A DNA stretch of 64,000 nt from Erythrophleum ivorense (GCA_026724425.1 JAIUCV010000008.1:26675470-26739469), one strand, 5' to 3'. Shown: positions 25,871 through 39,523, counted from the stretch's first letter. Program-made: numbers and translations. The notes: generated by a model from the sequence alone, not told the origin.

Positions 25871-28618
25871 ATCTCATATTTTCAAAGCAACTCAAGAAGC
25901 ATATTGTCAACAAGTTATCAAACTAATGGCAATAGACATGTTTCATGATTCTAACATACATACAAACAATCAATGACAATCAAACAACTGAGATATGCAT
26001 ACAAGAATGGATGAAGAGCTAACTTGAGTCAAGAAACACAACTTTCTTCCTTGATTCCTTAGCTTCTCCTCTCAGCCTCACACACACACACTTGGGAGAG
26101 GTTTGCTTTACTTGGCCTAAACACGTCAAACAACACACAAAGGCATCAATAGAACCATCTCTAGCCTCAGATAAACTCTGCACAAGTCAATTCCATCTTA
26201 TTGCATTTATATGGTTTCATATTATAGCATAATGAAGCAACTCACAAAATTCATCACTTTGGCTCCAATTTCTCACTCAATTTAATTCACATGACTCCAT
26301 TTAAACTCATTAGAGTAATCACAAACTCAATTTAAAGAGCTAAACACTAAGTTTCTTCTTTATACCTAATGGAACCCTAAACTTCCAACTTTCAAAATAT
26401 AATTTCTAAATTCAAAACCAATGGTTCTTTTGGTGTTTATTATTCATATCTAGACCATTCATAACCTTAGAATCAAAGAAAACTCTCCCTAGGTACTTGG
26501 AATGGAACTTAGCTGAGACTATGCTTAAGGAAGGCACCAAGGGAGTTTCATTCATTTCTCTTGGGAAATTGGAATCTATAAAGCTTCTTAGGTCTCTTAA
26601 GAACCCAAACATACTCTTACATAAGTTAAATCATTATTAGAAAGCTTTATAAATCTCTAAGTGTAACCAAAACCCTAATTTCTCCATTATGCATTTCATG
26701 GCTTCTTCCTTGATTCTAATGGCAAAATCTTAATCTCCATATTCCAAAACCTTAATTTCTAGCATGATTCAATGAAAAACTAACCCCTCCCATGTTCTTC
26801 TCATGGTGGTAAAACCTATAGGATGATGGAGAGACAAGGAGAAGCAATCTTCCATACCAAAACATATATCAAATAAAATAACTTTTCATTATGGTTAATT
26901 TCGTATGTTTAGTTCTTTGTTAAAAGCCTTTTTCTCTATGAGTTTAGATTTAAAGCACCTTCTTTTGAGACGTTAAAACCATGGAGAGGAAGTGGATAAA
27001 GAATGGAAACTAGCCAATAAGAATATCATAGGAAAATTCCTTAAGTTTCCTTACCTTAGGTGGCTTCAATTTCCTTTAAGTTCTAGTGCTCTTTAGGGTG
27101 TCTTTTGGGTCTAGTTCAAAGCTAAAAGTTTCATGCAAATGAAGGAGAAGAAGGTGGAGGGGGCTATTTATATGAAGGAGCTAAGGTTTTATAATTTTTT
27201 AATATTCCAACTTTTTCCTTGAACTTTGATTCCTTTATTTGAGCTCATTTCAACTCTTTTTTGAAAACTATCTTTTCTATCATAAAATTTAGGTCTTCTA
27301 ATTCATAAAACACATTTAGTTTCACCCAAATTGAATTTAAAACATTATCGAATCGTCTAGTCAAAGTTTTAATTAACTAATAACTTAAAATATACACCGA
27401 AGGGATTTTAGCCAATCTAGGGGTTCCTATAGCTTTTAGGGCTTTTGAGAACCCCAAGAAACTCAAGTTTCCTATTTAAAGCTCACTCTTTTAAGTTTTC
27501 AAAAAGTTGCTCGAAATTAGAATTTTGCTACCGGCCTTCCTATCTTTTTATTTGGCTGTTTTAGCTCTGGTTCTAGGCTAACCTTAGACTCTAATTTATA
27601 TTTAGATGTTCGAATTAACATTCTACTCTTATTTGGCCTCAACTTGCTTTGTTTTAGGGTGTTCCCATATCAATTTATCAGTTTCATTTTAGTTTCTAGA
27701 AAATCAGCTATTACAATTTGCATAAATCAGCAAGCCAATATAACAAGCATAACTTACAATCCATACATGCACAAGTAATCTAATGATATTCAAGCAACCA
27801 AGATAAGTATACAAGAATGGATGAAGAGCTACCTTCACTCAAAGAAGCACAAAAATTCTCCTTGGCCTCTTGATTGTTCTTCTTAGCCTCACACAAGCAC
27901 TTGAAGGGAGCCTTACTTATTTGGCTCAGACACATCAAACAAGACATAAATATATCAATGGAACCATATTTGGACTCAAGTAAGCCTTACATAAGCTAAT
28001 TTTAACTTTAGGTCTCCATATGGCTCCATTTAGTGGCATAATGAAGCAACTTGTACAAATCAATGCCTTGGCTCCAAAATCTTACCCAATACAAGTCATA
28101 TGACTTCATTTAAACTCATTAGAGTCATTAAAAACTCAATTCAAAGAATTAACACCTAGCTACTTCTTTATGTATAATGGAATCCTAAATTTTTACCTTT
28201 CAAAATAAGGCTTTTAAATTCAAACCAATAATTCCTTTGGTATTTATAATTTATATCTAGATAATTTCTAACCTTAGAATCAAAGAAAACACTCCCTATG
28301 TGCTTTAACTTAGTTTTGGCCGAGACTATGCTCAAGGATAGGCTCCATGGAGCTTTTATTTTACCTCTTGTGAAATTGGCACCTAGGTGAAGTCTTTAAC
28401 CTCTTCTTAACATAATTATACTCTTACATAGATTAAAATATCAATTTAAGGCCTCATACTCCTTAAGGTGAAATCAAAACCCTAGCTATGGAATCTTGCA
28501 ACCTGTGGCCTTTTAATGGTTTCTATTAGTTCCAAATTAATCTCATCACTCCAAAACCCTTATTCCCATCATGATTCCATCAAAAACAAACTCCCTCTGA
28601 ATTGTTCTAGGTTTAGCT

Positions 28619-31600
28619 TATAACACCATACTTTCTTATCTCATTCTATGCTATTTTTATGCTTCAAACCATGCATCTCATATAAGGAGCAAAAAAAAAA
28701 AGGATAAAATAATGAATATTTTAGCGTTGCACCGTGTATGAAAATTCCATTCGGTGTCATGTGGACCATGTCACTCATATATCATATTCTCATATTTGAT
28801 TTCATAGATACAACTCATTTCCATCACCAAAAGTGGTCTACAACTCATGAAAAGCAAGAGAGAACTTAAAATCCCATGAAGTAATTTCGACCAGAATCTC
28901 CCCACTTCTATCACAAACTTTGAAAATTCATAACTAATTCTAGAAAAATTGAAATCACATAAAACATAGTTTTCTGGAAAGCTCTGGATGTTAACTTTAT
29001 AGTAAAAATAATTCCAGGACATGATCATAGCCTTTAAATCATGTTTGACAATGAAATAGGCACAAAGGTCTGACTATCCTTGGTACTGATATAGCTTACT
29101 ATTATAAATTTCAAAAATGTCTAATTAATTTCACAAAAATCCAATTCATGTAAATGATACCAATCTGTAAAGTTACAAATGTTAGCTAGGGGGGAAAAAT
29201 AACTTCAGACCCGTTTAGGTACGTCCATCGAAAACTAATCATACAGTAACCTAGGTCAATCTAGACACTTAATACTGGACAGAAATTTCAAAAATTTATA
29301 TCTCCCTCTCTAGACATCCAAATGAGGTGCTTCTAGTTGGCACGAGTCATTAGGAGTGTCTAGTTTCTCCCTATAAAATTTTGTGGCAATTAGACTTCAT
29401 TTGCCCCATGAGTGACAGAATTCAATTTTGGACCAAAGCTATAGTACCAATGACCAAAATCAAAAAATTTCTCAATTTCAACAATTCGCCAAATATTCCA
29501 CAGACCTCCAAAAATTACCTACTTTAGCTTTCCAAAAAGCTCTAGATGTATGCCAAATTTTGGGCTAAGACAAACTCAATTGGATAAAAAGTAGTATAGC
29601 TCACCAAAATAGTCAATTTTGCTCCATATGAGATATCAAATGTGTCCAAATGGCCTCCGTTAATGTTTGGCACCTCTTGGGCAAGTTTAAAAGCATGAAT
29701 ATGACTTGTATAAACTATCCAAGTGGTCCCAAACCCTATGCATCTCATTTTGGTCATTCCATATCCAAGAATGCATAGTTGCATCAAGAGCCAAGTTGCA
29801 TAATTCCATGGATTTAGTGTTACATAAGGTCTACATCATATTCATACATCATTTTACATTTGTTCATGGTCTAACATCATAAAAATAATATGTACAAGTT
29901 CACTTTGACATTCAACTATAAATAAGGTTACATAATATACAAAATGCAATCTCTCAAGGTCTTTAGCTTGCACTCCTTGTTTCTTGAACATCACCTAGGC
30001 ATTTCAAGATAATGGATGGAAGGGGAGTAAGATTCCTAGAATCTCAATAGCTCACACATCAATTCACACACACATTCAAGGCATATACATATCAAAGCAT
30101 ATGTATCAAAGGTTTGGCAACCATAAAGTATGCAAAGTCACAATTCCCATGCCACTCATTCACATTCAAGCCAAGACCATGCTCTAGGGACTTTTGGTTT
30201 TGCCTCACCCTATTTCTAGGACTTTTGGATTTACCTCACTCTTGGCCTAGGGACTTTTGACTTGGCCTCACCCTTCCAAAAGACTTTTGGCCTTATCCCA
30301 CCCATGCCATAAGACTTTTAGCATCTCCTCACCTTCATTAAGGGACTTTTGGGATCACCTTGCCCTTATGAGCCATTTCCACAACCAAAGTCATTCAAGG
30401 AAACACATTGGTACCAATGTAAAGTCAAGGCATCGAGTGACATATCATCAAGTCACAAGAACACACATAAGCATACAATAACATACATATACACACAAGA
30501 ATGCAAGGAGAATGAGGTCGAAAGCTGCCTTGGATTTATGCAAGCTTTTCTTAATCCTTTTCCTTCCCTTTTTCGACCTCACAAGTGCACCTAGGTGGGA
30601 GGATGTTCTCTTGGCCTAAACACCATAAACAACACATAATTACATACTTAAAGCAAGCCAAGACATTAAATTCCCTCTTGAACACACACTTGGTTCCACA
30701 AGTGGTATAATGATTCCATAAATGGCCTATTGAAGCAACTATCACATTTCAAGTTCTAGGCTCTATTCTCTTATTTTTTTTAGACTTCGTGGACTCATTT
30801 AAGGTCCTTGGAGCCCTCACACATTCACTTACACAATTGGAAAGCTAAGTTACTTCATAAGGCACCATTATGGACACTATTGTTCCATCTTCCAATCTAA
30901 GGCTCCTAAATTTTTTCCAATGGTTTCTCCCATCTTCTAACATCATATAAAGTCCTAAACCAAGGCTAGAACAATTTAAAACATCCCCTAGCCTAAGGAA
31001 CCTAGCTTAGTCGAAATATACACTATAATGGAGGTTCATGGACTTTGTGATTTTTCCTTGATGGGAGAGCCACTTAGGAGACTTTTTAGAGATCTTAGGA
31101 GCTCAAGGAAAGATTTAAATAACCAAGGAAACAGTCACACAAAATCAGATTTTATAAAACCATAAAGAAGCGTACACTTTGCTATCTTGTTTTCCATAGG
31201 TTTTCCTTGGGATTTCTTGCCATATTCCATCTCCCCATGGCCTAAAACCCTTGTTCCTCTCTTGTTTTTGGACAGAATTTCCCTCCCCCATATGGTTCTG
31301 ATTTGGGCCAAAACTCAAGACAAGAGGAAGCAAAGGGAAGAAACAATTCAAAGTATGAATTACCTTGGATTTCAACTTAGTTTCAAGAGTCTTTCTCCTT
31401 AGTTTACTTCCCTTTAAAATTTTGAACTCCCCCTTCAATATTCTGGATTAAAACAGTACCAAATAGCTCAAATAAACTATGGAAAGAAAGCCTAAAAAGA
31501 GAGGAGCAAAGTTGGAAGAAGGAAGAGCATGAAATTCTCCAAGTTTCCTTACCTTTCTTAGCCTTTTCTCTATCTTTTTCTTCTTCTCTTGGTGTGCCAA

Positions 31601-32230
31601 AAGGAGCTGCTATTTTTCTATATTTTGGGCAGAGAATTTCATGCTTAAGAAGATGGTAGAAGAAGGGAGAAGTATGTGGAAGTTTCTAGAAATACACTTT
31701 TTAAAAAATTTTAATTTCATCCTTCTGTAATGGCAATTTTGTTTTGGCTTCGTTTTAGCTCCTTTTTTAGAACTATCTTTTCTATTATAAAATTTAGGTT
31801 CCCAATTTAATAAAATACCTTTGGAATCACTCAATTTGGAGCTAAAACCTTACCAAACGACTCTGTCAAAGTTCAGACTCACTGACGTTGGAAAACGTAC
31901 ACTGGAGGAGTTTTACCAGTCCTGAGGTTTCCTATGGTTTTTGGGGCCTCTAAGAACCATAAGCAACTCAAATTTCCCATTTAAAAATCCCTCCTATCTG
32001 TTTTTCCAAAATTTGTACTTATTTACAAAAATGCCATTACGTTTCGTCAGTTTCCATCACAAATTATTTCTCCATCCTAACTCCATTTTTCTTTTCGTCT
32101 GAGCCTAGAATTATCATTTTTAGGAGTCTAGAACTCTACCTAAATTTTTTAGGACATTATCTAGCTCATTTTAGAGAACTTGCTTTTATATAGCTTATTT
32201 CTTCATTTTACAGAAATTGCGTTCGTTACA
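28619..32230 (-). mobile_element. Family A solo LTR, TSD TAGCT/TAGCC
   Basis: The edges are TATAACACC (TG changed to TA) and GCGTTCGTTACA; the length is 3612 bp. The flanks TAGCT (28614-28618) and TAGCC (32231-32235) differ by one transition. Joined, the host reads CTAGGTTTAGCC, close to the CTAGGTTTGGCTGAA of the copy near 4208. It belongs to the TGTAAYGAACG subfamily and lies in the outer LTR. Only LTR sequence is present. Confidence 0.85.
30182..30372 (-). repeat. LTR-internal minisatellite in the 28619-32230 LTR
   Basis: Six to seven units with GGGACTTTTGGY cores and CCTCACCC boxes, closely similar to those at 14885 and 17035. Confidence 0.8.
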
Positions 32231-33150
32231 TAGCCGAACTAAAAGAGGCATGAAAGAACCAAGAAAGACAAGTTTTACATAAGAAACCATACCTTAATCA
32301 ATTCCTTGCCAAATGATGGTTCTTGTGTTACCAAAGTTTCCTTAAAATTCCTCTTTCCTTCTATTGAACTAGCCACAAAATTCCACTATTTAAAATTCTA
32401 AAACCATATAAAGACAAAGGAGAAAAAAGAGGATAACTTTTACAAAGGTAAGATAGGAAAAATTGCATGAAAAGTACCTATGTAGAGCTTCATTTCCCTT
32501 GCTTCTTCCTCCTTCTTTCTCCACGTTTTAGGTTCTATTTTAGAGCAAGAAAGTTAGTTATGGGGTTAAAGGAGGTGTGCTGGTCTGATATAGAAAGGAA
32601 AAAGTTATTTTATAACATTTTTCAAAATGCCTATTATATTATACCCCTCCACTTCAATTCTTCTATTTGAGTTCATTTCAACTCCTTTTTAAGAATCATC
32701 TTTCTCCATCATGAAATTTAAGTCCTCTAATTTATTAAAAGCATTTGGTTTCAAATCAATAGGATTTAAAACCTTACTAACCATCTAGTCAAAGTTTAGG
32801 TCAATCAACGACCTAAATTATACACCGGAAGGGTTTCAACCATTTTGACAATTCTTATGATTTTCTAGGCCTTTAAAATTTCTAGTGAGCTTAATTTTAT
32901 CATTTAAAGCTCCCTCCATTGAGTTTTTAAAATGTTACCTAAAATTACAATTTTGCTACTGGGCTTCAATTCACTCTATTTAGTCATTTTAGCTTTGATT
33001 TTGGGCTATCTTTAGGCTCTTAACCACTTCTTTAGATGTTTTAATTAACATTCTATTCTTAATTGGGCTCCATTTACTTTGCTTGAGAGTCCTCTTATAT
33101 CATCATATTGATTTCAGTTCAATTTCTAAAAAATTGATTATTACAATAAC

Positions 33151-33536
33151 TCTATAAAGTAGCATTTGGAAGATATGTCAAACATCACAAGAGAGCAAAA
33201 GTCAACTGATCATGTCTTTATAGATGAATAGCAAGTTCAAGTTGTTATAAGATCCCTCCCTACTAGTTGGTAACATACAATGGTAAACTTGATCTATAAC
33301 GAGAATAGCATGACTTTTGATGATGTTGCTTGCCATTTGGAGCTTTAAAATAAGTGCCTAAAGTTTGCTAGATCCTCTAGTCATATTTACATGATAGAGA
33401 CACCTAAGGCTTCAAGACCTAAGAGTAAGAAGGGTAAGCATTTTTAGAAGGAGAAGAAAAAAGTTTATGGTTAGCATTTTAAGAAGGAATTTAAGAAGAG
33501 AGTCAAGCATGGTAGAAAGAAACTTGACATAGCAAA
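33151..33536 (+). pseudogene. Ty1/copia Gag, second fragment
   Basis: It continues the gag frame from 6682 after removal of the outer LTR and one TSD copy. Recognisable parts are QVQVVIRSLPTSW near 33235, MTFDDVACHLEL near 33310 and a lysine-rich tail (SRPKSKKGK, FKKEFKKRVKHGRKK) that leads to the zinc knuckle. Stops and a few indels interrupt it. It is cut at 33536 by the A LTR 33537-37122 and resumes at 37123. Confidence 0.75.
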
Positions 33537-36500
33537 TGTAATACCATATATATCTAACCCTATTTCTGGCATTCATAAGCTTCATATCATCATGTTCATA
33601 AGAGCACATGGAAAAGGAACCAACAATAATGGATTTAATCACGTTACGTCATGCTTAAAAATTTACAATCGGTGTCATGTGGACCGTGTGGGTGCATACC
33701 ATGTATCCTTATAATTAAATACATCATTACTACTCATTTGCATCACAAAATCTTGCTCATGAGCCAAGGAAACCGAAATGGAGCATAAATTGAACTTATT
33801 GAATTTTGGCCAGATTTGCTCCCATTCTGTCCAAAACTTTGAAAAATCATAACTAAATCTAGAAAAATCGAAATCATGTAATCTTGGTCATTCTGAAAAT
33901 ATTGGGATTTCTACTTCATGCTAAAAATATGTACAAGTCATAACATCCCACACACAGAGCGTTTGATAAGCGAAATTATTTGAGGGTCGGACTGGGTCCT
34001 GATGCTGTCACAGTTTACTGATATGAACTTCAAAAATGTCCAATTAATTCCCAAAAATTCCAATTCGAGTAAATGATACCAATCTGGAAAGCTAAGGATG
34101 TATCTACAAGGGAAAAATCACTCCAGACCAGTTCAAGCTCGCCCAGACCCTTAATTTCAATCAAACTATGACTAAGGTCTGGTTGGAAAAATCATATCTC
34201 TGTCTCTAAACATTCAAACGAGGTGATTCTAGTTGGCACAAGTCACTCATAACCTCTAGTTTCTGCCTATAAAATTTCATGGCAATTAAACTTCATTTGA
34301 GCCTCATGTGATAGAAAATAATTTCGGACCCAATGTAACAGTGCATCAGACCATTTCAAGAATTTTGGCCAACTTTGAAAAATCATCAAATATTGTATAG
34401 ATCTTTGAAAATTATGATCTTTAGCTTCTCAAAAATCTCTCAACATATTCTAATAGCATGCCAAATCTCAAATCAAGAATAAATCATTTAGCCAAAAAGT
34501 GATATAGGGTTCTATTTTGGTCACTTTTGGCTCTACATAGGGTACCAAAATTGCCATTTGGCTTCCCTTGGGTCTTGGCACATTTTGGGCAAGTTTAAAA
34601 GCATATTTAAGACTTGTGGGAGCTATCCAAATGGTCCCAAACCATTTGTATCTCATTTTGGTCTCTCAACATCTATTTATGCATAGTTACATCAAGTCAT
34701 CCAAGAGCCAATTTGCACAATGCTATTGATTTAGTGTCATATAAAGTCTACATCATATTCATACATCATTTTACACTTGTCCATGGTCTTACATCACAAA
34801 AATATTACACACATCATTACTTTGACATTTAACCACCACTTAAAGTACATAGTACACCAAAATAAAGATGTTCAATGTCCTTGGCTTACATCTCCTTGAC
34901 TTGGAACACCACCTAGATAATTCAAGGATGAGGGGAAAAGAGGAGTGAGATTCTAAGAATCTCAATAGCTTACATACCCATTCGCACCACATTCAAGGCA
35001 TACATACATCAATTTCATAATTATACAAGCATAAAGTGTGTAATAAATTCCATTCCATGCCACATTCACATGTCAATATCACTCTCATGCTCTAGGGACT
35101 TTTGGTTTAATCTCACCCCATTTTTAGGACTTTTGGATTTGCCTCACTTTTGGTCTAAGGACTTTTGACTTTGCCTCACCCATTCAAGGGACTTTTGGCC
35201 TTGTCTCACCCATGCTATGAGACTTTTGGCATCTCCTCACCTTCATCAAGGGACTTTTGGTATCACCTCACCCTTATGAGCTCTTTCCATAACCATAGTC
35301 ATTCAAGACAAACATTGGTACCAATGTACAACAAGGATCAAGTGGCATGTTATCAAGCATCAAGAATGCATGCAAGCACACTAAGACATACATATGCACA
35401 CAAGAATGCAAAGAGAATGAGGTGGAGAGCTACCTTTTTATTTATGCAAGCTCACTTGCAATTTCCTTCCCCTCTTTGGCTTCACAAGAGCACTTGGGTG
35501 GAGTAGGGTTCTCTTGGCCTAGACATTACAAACATCATACAATTATACACTTGAAGCAAGCCAAGACATTAAACTAAGGCTTATTACACACTTGGTTCCA
35601 TAATGGACATATTGATTCCATAAATGGCTTATTGAAGTAACTCATATCATTCAAGTGCTAAGCTCCATTCTCTTGTTATTTCTAGACTTCTTGGACTCAT
35701 TTAAGGTCCTTGGAGCCATCATCAATTCAATTGCACCATTGGAAGACCAAGTTGCTTCATAAAGCACCATTATGGACACCATTGTCCCATCTCCCAATCC
35801 ATGGCTCCTAAATATTTTCCAATAGTTCCTCCCATATTATAATACCATATGGAGTCCCAAATCAAGGCTAGAACAAATTAAAACACTCCCTAACCCATTA
35901 AACCCCTCTTGGCCGAGACAAGCATGAATTTGGGCTTCTTGGAGTTTCAAAATTTTCCTTAATGGGAGCGCCACATGGGAAGGTTTCTAAAGGTCTTAGG
36001 AGCTCAAGGAAACATTCAAATAGCTAAGAAATTACTCACACAAAATCAGATTTCACAAAACCTCCAAGAACACTACACTTTTCTAACTTAATTTCCTTTA
36101 GTTTTTCTTGGAATTTCTTGCTATATTCTTAATACTTGCACTCTTTTCCCTAGGTTTCTCCCCTGGTTCTGCCCAAAATCCAGCCCCTCCTACCCCATCC
36201 TAGGTTGACCGAAACATACAAGAAGAAGGGACAAGAAGAGGCTACCATAGGAATGATATTTTACCTTGTTTTTCCTTAGTTTCTTGGATGTTTCTTCCCT
36301 TGGTTGGCTTCTCCTCTCCAAACACGAAATTTCCCTCCTTGGTCTGATCTCAAAACAGAACCAAATCATTCAAAAAATCCATGGAAAGAAAGGAGGAAGA
36401 GAGGAGAACAAAATTAAAGGAAGATGGAGCAAGAAAATCTATGAAATTACTTAGTTTCTCCTTGGCTTTCTTCCTCTTTTTCTCCTCCCTTTAGTACACC

Positions 36501-37122
36501 TAAGAGAGCTGAAGATTTTCTGTATTTTGGGCAGAAAGGGTCGTTCTCATTAAAGAGGAGAAGAAGGGAGAAAAATGTGGAACTCTTTAGAACATTCAAG
36601 AACCCATTGTTTCTAATTTTGCCCTTCCAAAATGGCAATTTCATTTTGGCTTCGTTTTAGCTCCTTTTTGAGAACCTTCTTTTCCATCATAAAATTTAGG
36701 TTCCCAATTTAATAAAATGCCTTTGGAATCACTCAAATCGGAGCTAAAACCTTCCCGAACGAACCAGTCAAGGTTTGGGTCAACTAACGTCGAAAAGAGT
36801 ACACCGAAAGGGCTTTACCGATCCTGGGGCTTCCCATGGTTTTTGGGGCCTTTGAGAACCCTGGGCAACTCAAAATTTCTATTTAAAAAGCCCTTCTATG
36901 TGTTTTCTAAAATTACACTTATTTATAAAAATGCCATTGGCTTTTTGGCAATTTTTTTGAATTACTTCGGCCCCAATTTCTGGGTAACTCAAGGCTCAAA
37001 TCCTCATTTTCTATTATTTAAAATTTTATCCAAATTTTATTTGGCCTTGAATCACTCATCTTAGGGGACTTACTTTCCAAACCAGCCTGTTTTAGTGTTT
37101 TTACAACGTAGCGGGCATTACA
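33537..37122 (-). mobile_element. Family A solo LTR in copia gag, TSD degraded
   Basis: The edges are TGTAATACC and GCGGGCATTACA; the length is 3586 bp. On the sense strand the start TGTAATGCCCGCTACGTTG marks a further subfamily. The flanks are GCAAA and ACTAA, only 3 of 5 alike. If ACTAA is the original target, the copia frame runs on unbroken (Leu-Asp-Ile-Thr-Lys-Val-Lys-Cys), which supports one clean insertion with a mutated left TSD. The minisatellite is at 35095-35282. No internal region is seen. Confidence 0.78.
35095..35282 (-). repeat. LTR-internal minisatellite in the 33537-37122 LTR
   Basis: Five to six units with GGGACTTTTGGY cores; order and unit variants match those at 14885-15075, suggesting descent from one ancestral array. 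Confidence 0.8.
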
Positions 37123-37461
37123 ACTAAGGTCAAATGTTATGCCTATCAAAAACTGGGTCATTCTACTCATGATTGCACTGAGCAAAACAAGACTTAGGAA
37201 CCATAGACCAAGTAGCCAAAGATTGATGACCCTTTTATGGAATATCGTTGGCTACCATTCAAAAGTAGATGGCTATATGTAGGAAACAACGCAAAAGTGG
37301 AAGTCAAAGGAATTAGAACTTGCCAATTGATTTTATATTGTAGAAGAACTTTAATCCTATATGATGTTTTATCTGCAATGGAAACCTGATGAAATTTAGT
37401 TTCCATATTTGCTCTTTGTAAATTTGGTTTCAATGTTAAATTTCATAAAGGTTTAGTAGCC
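37123..37461 (+). pseudogene. Ty1/copia Gag zinc knuckle and protease remnant
   Basis: It begins with a CCHC-type zinc knuckle at 37135-37176, CYAYQKLGHSTHDC. The second cysteine of the CX2CX4HX4C pattern is replaced by Tyr, so the knuckle could not bind zinc normally. The next part keeps protease-region sequence (VGNNAKVEVKGI, LILYDVLSA) but the catalytic Asp-Ser/Thr-Gly motif was not found. A stop lies near 37389 before the LVSIFALCKFGF segment. The knuckle normally binds element RNA; the protease cuts the polyprotein. Confidence 0.75.
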
Positions 37462-38168
37462 ATGTATAATGGAACAATCTTTGATGGTTCTATTTTTTTA
37501 TCAAATGGTTTTATTGTATTAGATACCATTTATGATAATGTTTGTAATGTGAATAAATATGATTGCTTTATCACATTTCCTGCTCCTAATTCAAATTTGG
37601 AAATGAATATTTGGCATGCTAAACTATGCCAAATAAGCCAAAAACAAATAAGTAGACTAACAAAGGAAGGAATGCTAAGATTAATCTCTAGTTTAAAGAT
37701 GCCTTTGTGTGAGCATTGCCTAGTAATTAAAGCAACTAGAAAACCATTTTGTAAAGGAAATAGGGCAAAATATCCATTGCAACTTATCCATTTTAATATA
37801 TATGGTCCAATGAGTGTGAGAGCTAGACATAAAGCATGGTATTTTATTATGTTCATTGATGATTATTCGCAATAAGGTCAAATTTATTTGATTTCCTATA
37901 AGTTAGAAGTACTTGAATACTTTAGACATCATATGAATATGGTTGAGAAGTAGTTGAACAATAAAATTGAAGCTTTAAGAACTAACTGAGGATGCGAATA
38001 TCCATTTGAATAATTTAAAGATTTTTATGAAGAAAAGGGAATAATAAGACAATTGATGATTCTTGGCACTTCACAACAAAATAGAGTTACTGAAAGAAGA
38101 AATAAGACTTTACATGATATAGTTAGGTCAATGATGGTGCAAGCAAACTTGCATATCATATTGGAGTA
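37462..38168 (+). pseudogene. Ty1/copia GAG-pre-integrase and integrase remnant
   Basis: It contains the longest open copia stretch (37462-37875, 137 codons). The GAG-pre-integrase segment NIWHAKLCQISQKQISRL includes the HHCC zinc region, with the usual Gly-His after the first Leu changed to Cys-Gln. CEHC follows near 37709. The integrase core begins with FNIYGPMS and reaches MFIDDYSQ; the DDYS Asp is the second catalytic residue region. A stop at 37873 sits where Arg is usual. The remainder to about 38168 has a TSQQNRVTERRNK motif (integrase core end). Integrase would join element cDNA to the chromosome; this copy is dead. Confidence 0.85.
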
Positions 38169-39523
38169 ATGCATTGCTAATTGTAGCCTTTATACTTAAC
38201 TAAGTGCTCTTTAGGTTAGTTATTTTTGCACCTTACAAATTGCAAACAAATTATAAACATGATTTAAGCATCTTAAGACCATGAGGAGTAGTTGCATACA
38301 TCCATAATACTTCCTATAAGTATAGGAAATTAGGCCCAAAAGGCAAGGAATATGTCTTTATTATATACTTAGAACAATGTAAGGGTAACTTCATTAGTGA
38401 GAATGAAGATGGGATGATAACTAAGATTAAACCAGAGACACTAGATTTCTAGAGAATGGGTTTCCTAGTATAAGTGAGATCGATAGAACTGCATCTCTTT
38501 ATAAGACACCTGACTAAGGAAATAAGGAACAAAAGGTTGTATCTCAATTAATTGATCCAAGTGGGAGCTTTATACAACTATATAAGAACATAGAGCAAAG
38601 TGAAAATGTTGTATTAGCCACCCCACTACGCAAGAGTAATTGAGAAAGTTTGCTTAAATACTGCTATAAAATTAGAAGTTCAAAACTTATAATTACTCCA
38701 CAAGATGACACAAAGCTGAATATAGTTCAAAAAGCTTTTTCACACCTTTTAAGGAAAAATAGAAAAGAGTAATCGAAGAACAAATGAATTCTATGAGGGC
38801 AAAGTTTCATACTTAGTTGATTTACCATCTGGCCAAAAGGTAATTGGGAACAAGTGAATTCTCAAGATAAAATGTAAAGAAGATAGGTATATTGAGAGAC
38901 ATAAGGCTCATTTAATTGCTAAGGGATATATATAACAAGAAGGTATAGATTACAAAGATACTTTTTTACTTGTTATGTAAACTAGTTTAATTCAATTAGA
39001 CTAATTCTAACTATAATTGCAATTTAAACTTGAAACTACATCAAATGGATGCTAAAATCACATTATAAAATGGTGAATTAAGTGAAGAAATTTATATGGA
39101 ACAACCATTATGTTTCATTGAAAAAGGAATAAAACAAATGGTTTGTAAACTTCAAAGGTTCATTTTACGAGTAAAAACAATTATCTAGATAATAGTACTT
39201 GAGATTTAATCAAGTAGTAACATTGTATGAATTCCAAATGATTAATGAAAACCACTGTGTTTACATCAAACAGTTCAATGGATGATATACTTTTGGCAAG
39301 AAATAGTTTAGATTTAATTTTAGCTATTAAAGAATAACTATCTCTAAATTTTGAGATAAAGGATATAGATGAAGTAAAGTATATTCTTGGAGTTAAAATA
39401 TAAAGAAATAACTCAAAGAAATTAATTTCTCTTTCACAAGAGAATTATATCAAAAAAAATTTCTTGAATGATTTAATATGAAAGACTACAAATCTATAAA
39501 TAACCTTATAATAAGAGGTAAGA
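38169..39523 (+). pseudogene. Ty1/copia integrase C-terminus and reverse transcriptase, first part
   Basis: After the integrase the translation passes the copia linker and enters reverse transcriptase: WILKIKC..IERHKAHLIAKGY near 38855-38935, KLHQMDAK near 39037 and YMEQPLCFIEKG near 39095. The active-site YVDD is degraded to Met-Asp-Asp at 39278-39286, with residues lost before it. Many stops and frameshifts are present. It ends at TAAGA (39519-39523), the left TSD of the A solo LTR 39524-42345, and continues at 42351. Confidence 0.8.

Larger units (their letters stand above)
21285..27715 (-). mobile_element. Family A solo LTR, TSD ATTTG, interrupted by C
   Basis: The edges are TGTCATACC and CAGCTATTACA. 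The perfect TSD ATTTG is at 21280-21284 and 27716-27720. Net length without the C insertion is 3319 bp, the same as the outer LTR. Its right terminus reads TGTAATAGCTGATTTTCTAG on the sense strand, so it is of the older subfamily shared with 210-5140 and the outer LTR. It is itself inserted in a member of its own subfamily. A short minisatellite is at 25768-25870. Confidence 0.88.
6683..33145 (-). mobile_element. Outer family A solo LTR with four nested insertions
   Basis: The left edge TGTCATACC and right edge GATTATTACA are family A termini. The flanking TSD is ATAAT (6678-6682) and ATAAC (33146-33150), one transition apart, and it sits inside copia gag. LTR pieces are 6683-7894, 11526-11643, 21088-21284, 27721-28618 and 32236-33145, together about 3.3 kb, the normal length for this subfamily. 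No primer site, polypurine tract or internal region is left, so this is a solo LTR made by recombination between the two LTRs of an element. Its minisatellite was split by the B insertion and resumes at 21088. The identity of the LTR is clear; the Tekay/Del name is inferred from LTR length and the initiator-Met primer site of related copies. Confidence 0.85.

Noticed and set aside
33532..37127. Clean TSD for the LTR 33537-37122
   Set aside because: Flanks GCAAA and ACTAA agree at only three of five bases; frame continuity of copia supports the insertion but the TSD is not intact.
37530..37856. 108-codon minus-strand open frame
   Set aside because: Antisense shadow of the copia integrase segment, which reads clearly on the plus strand.
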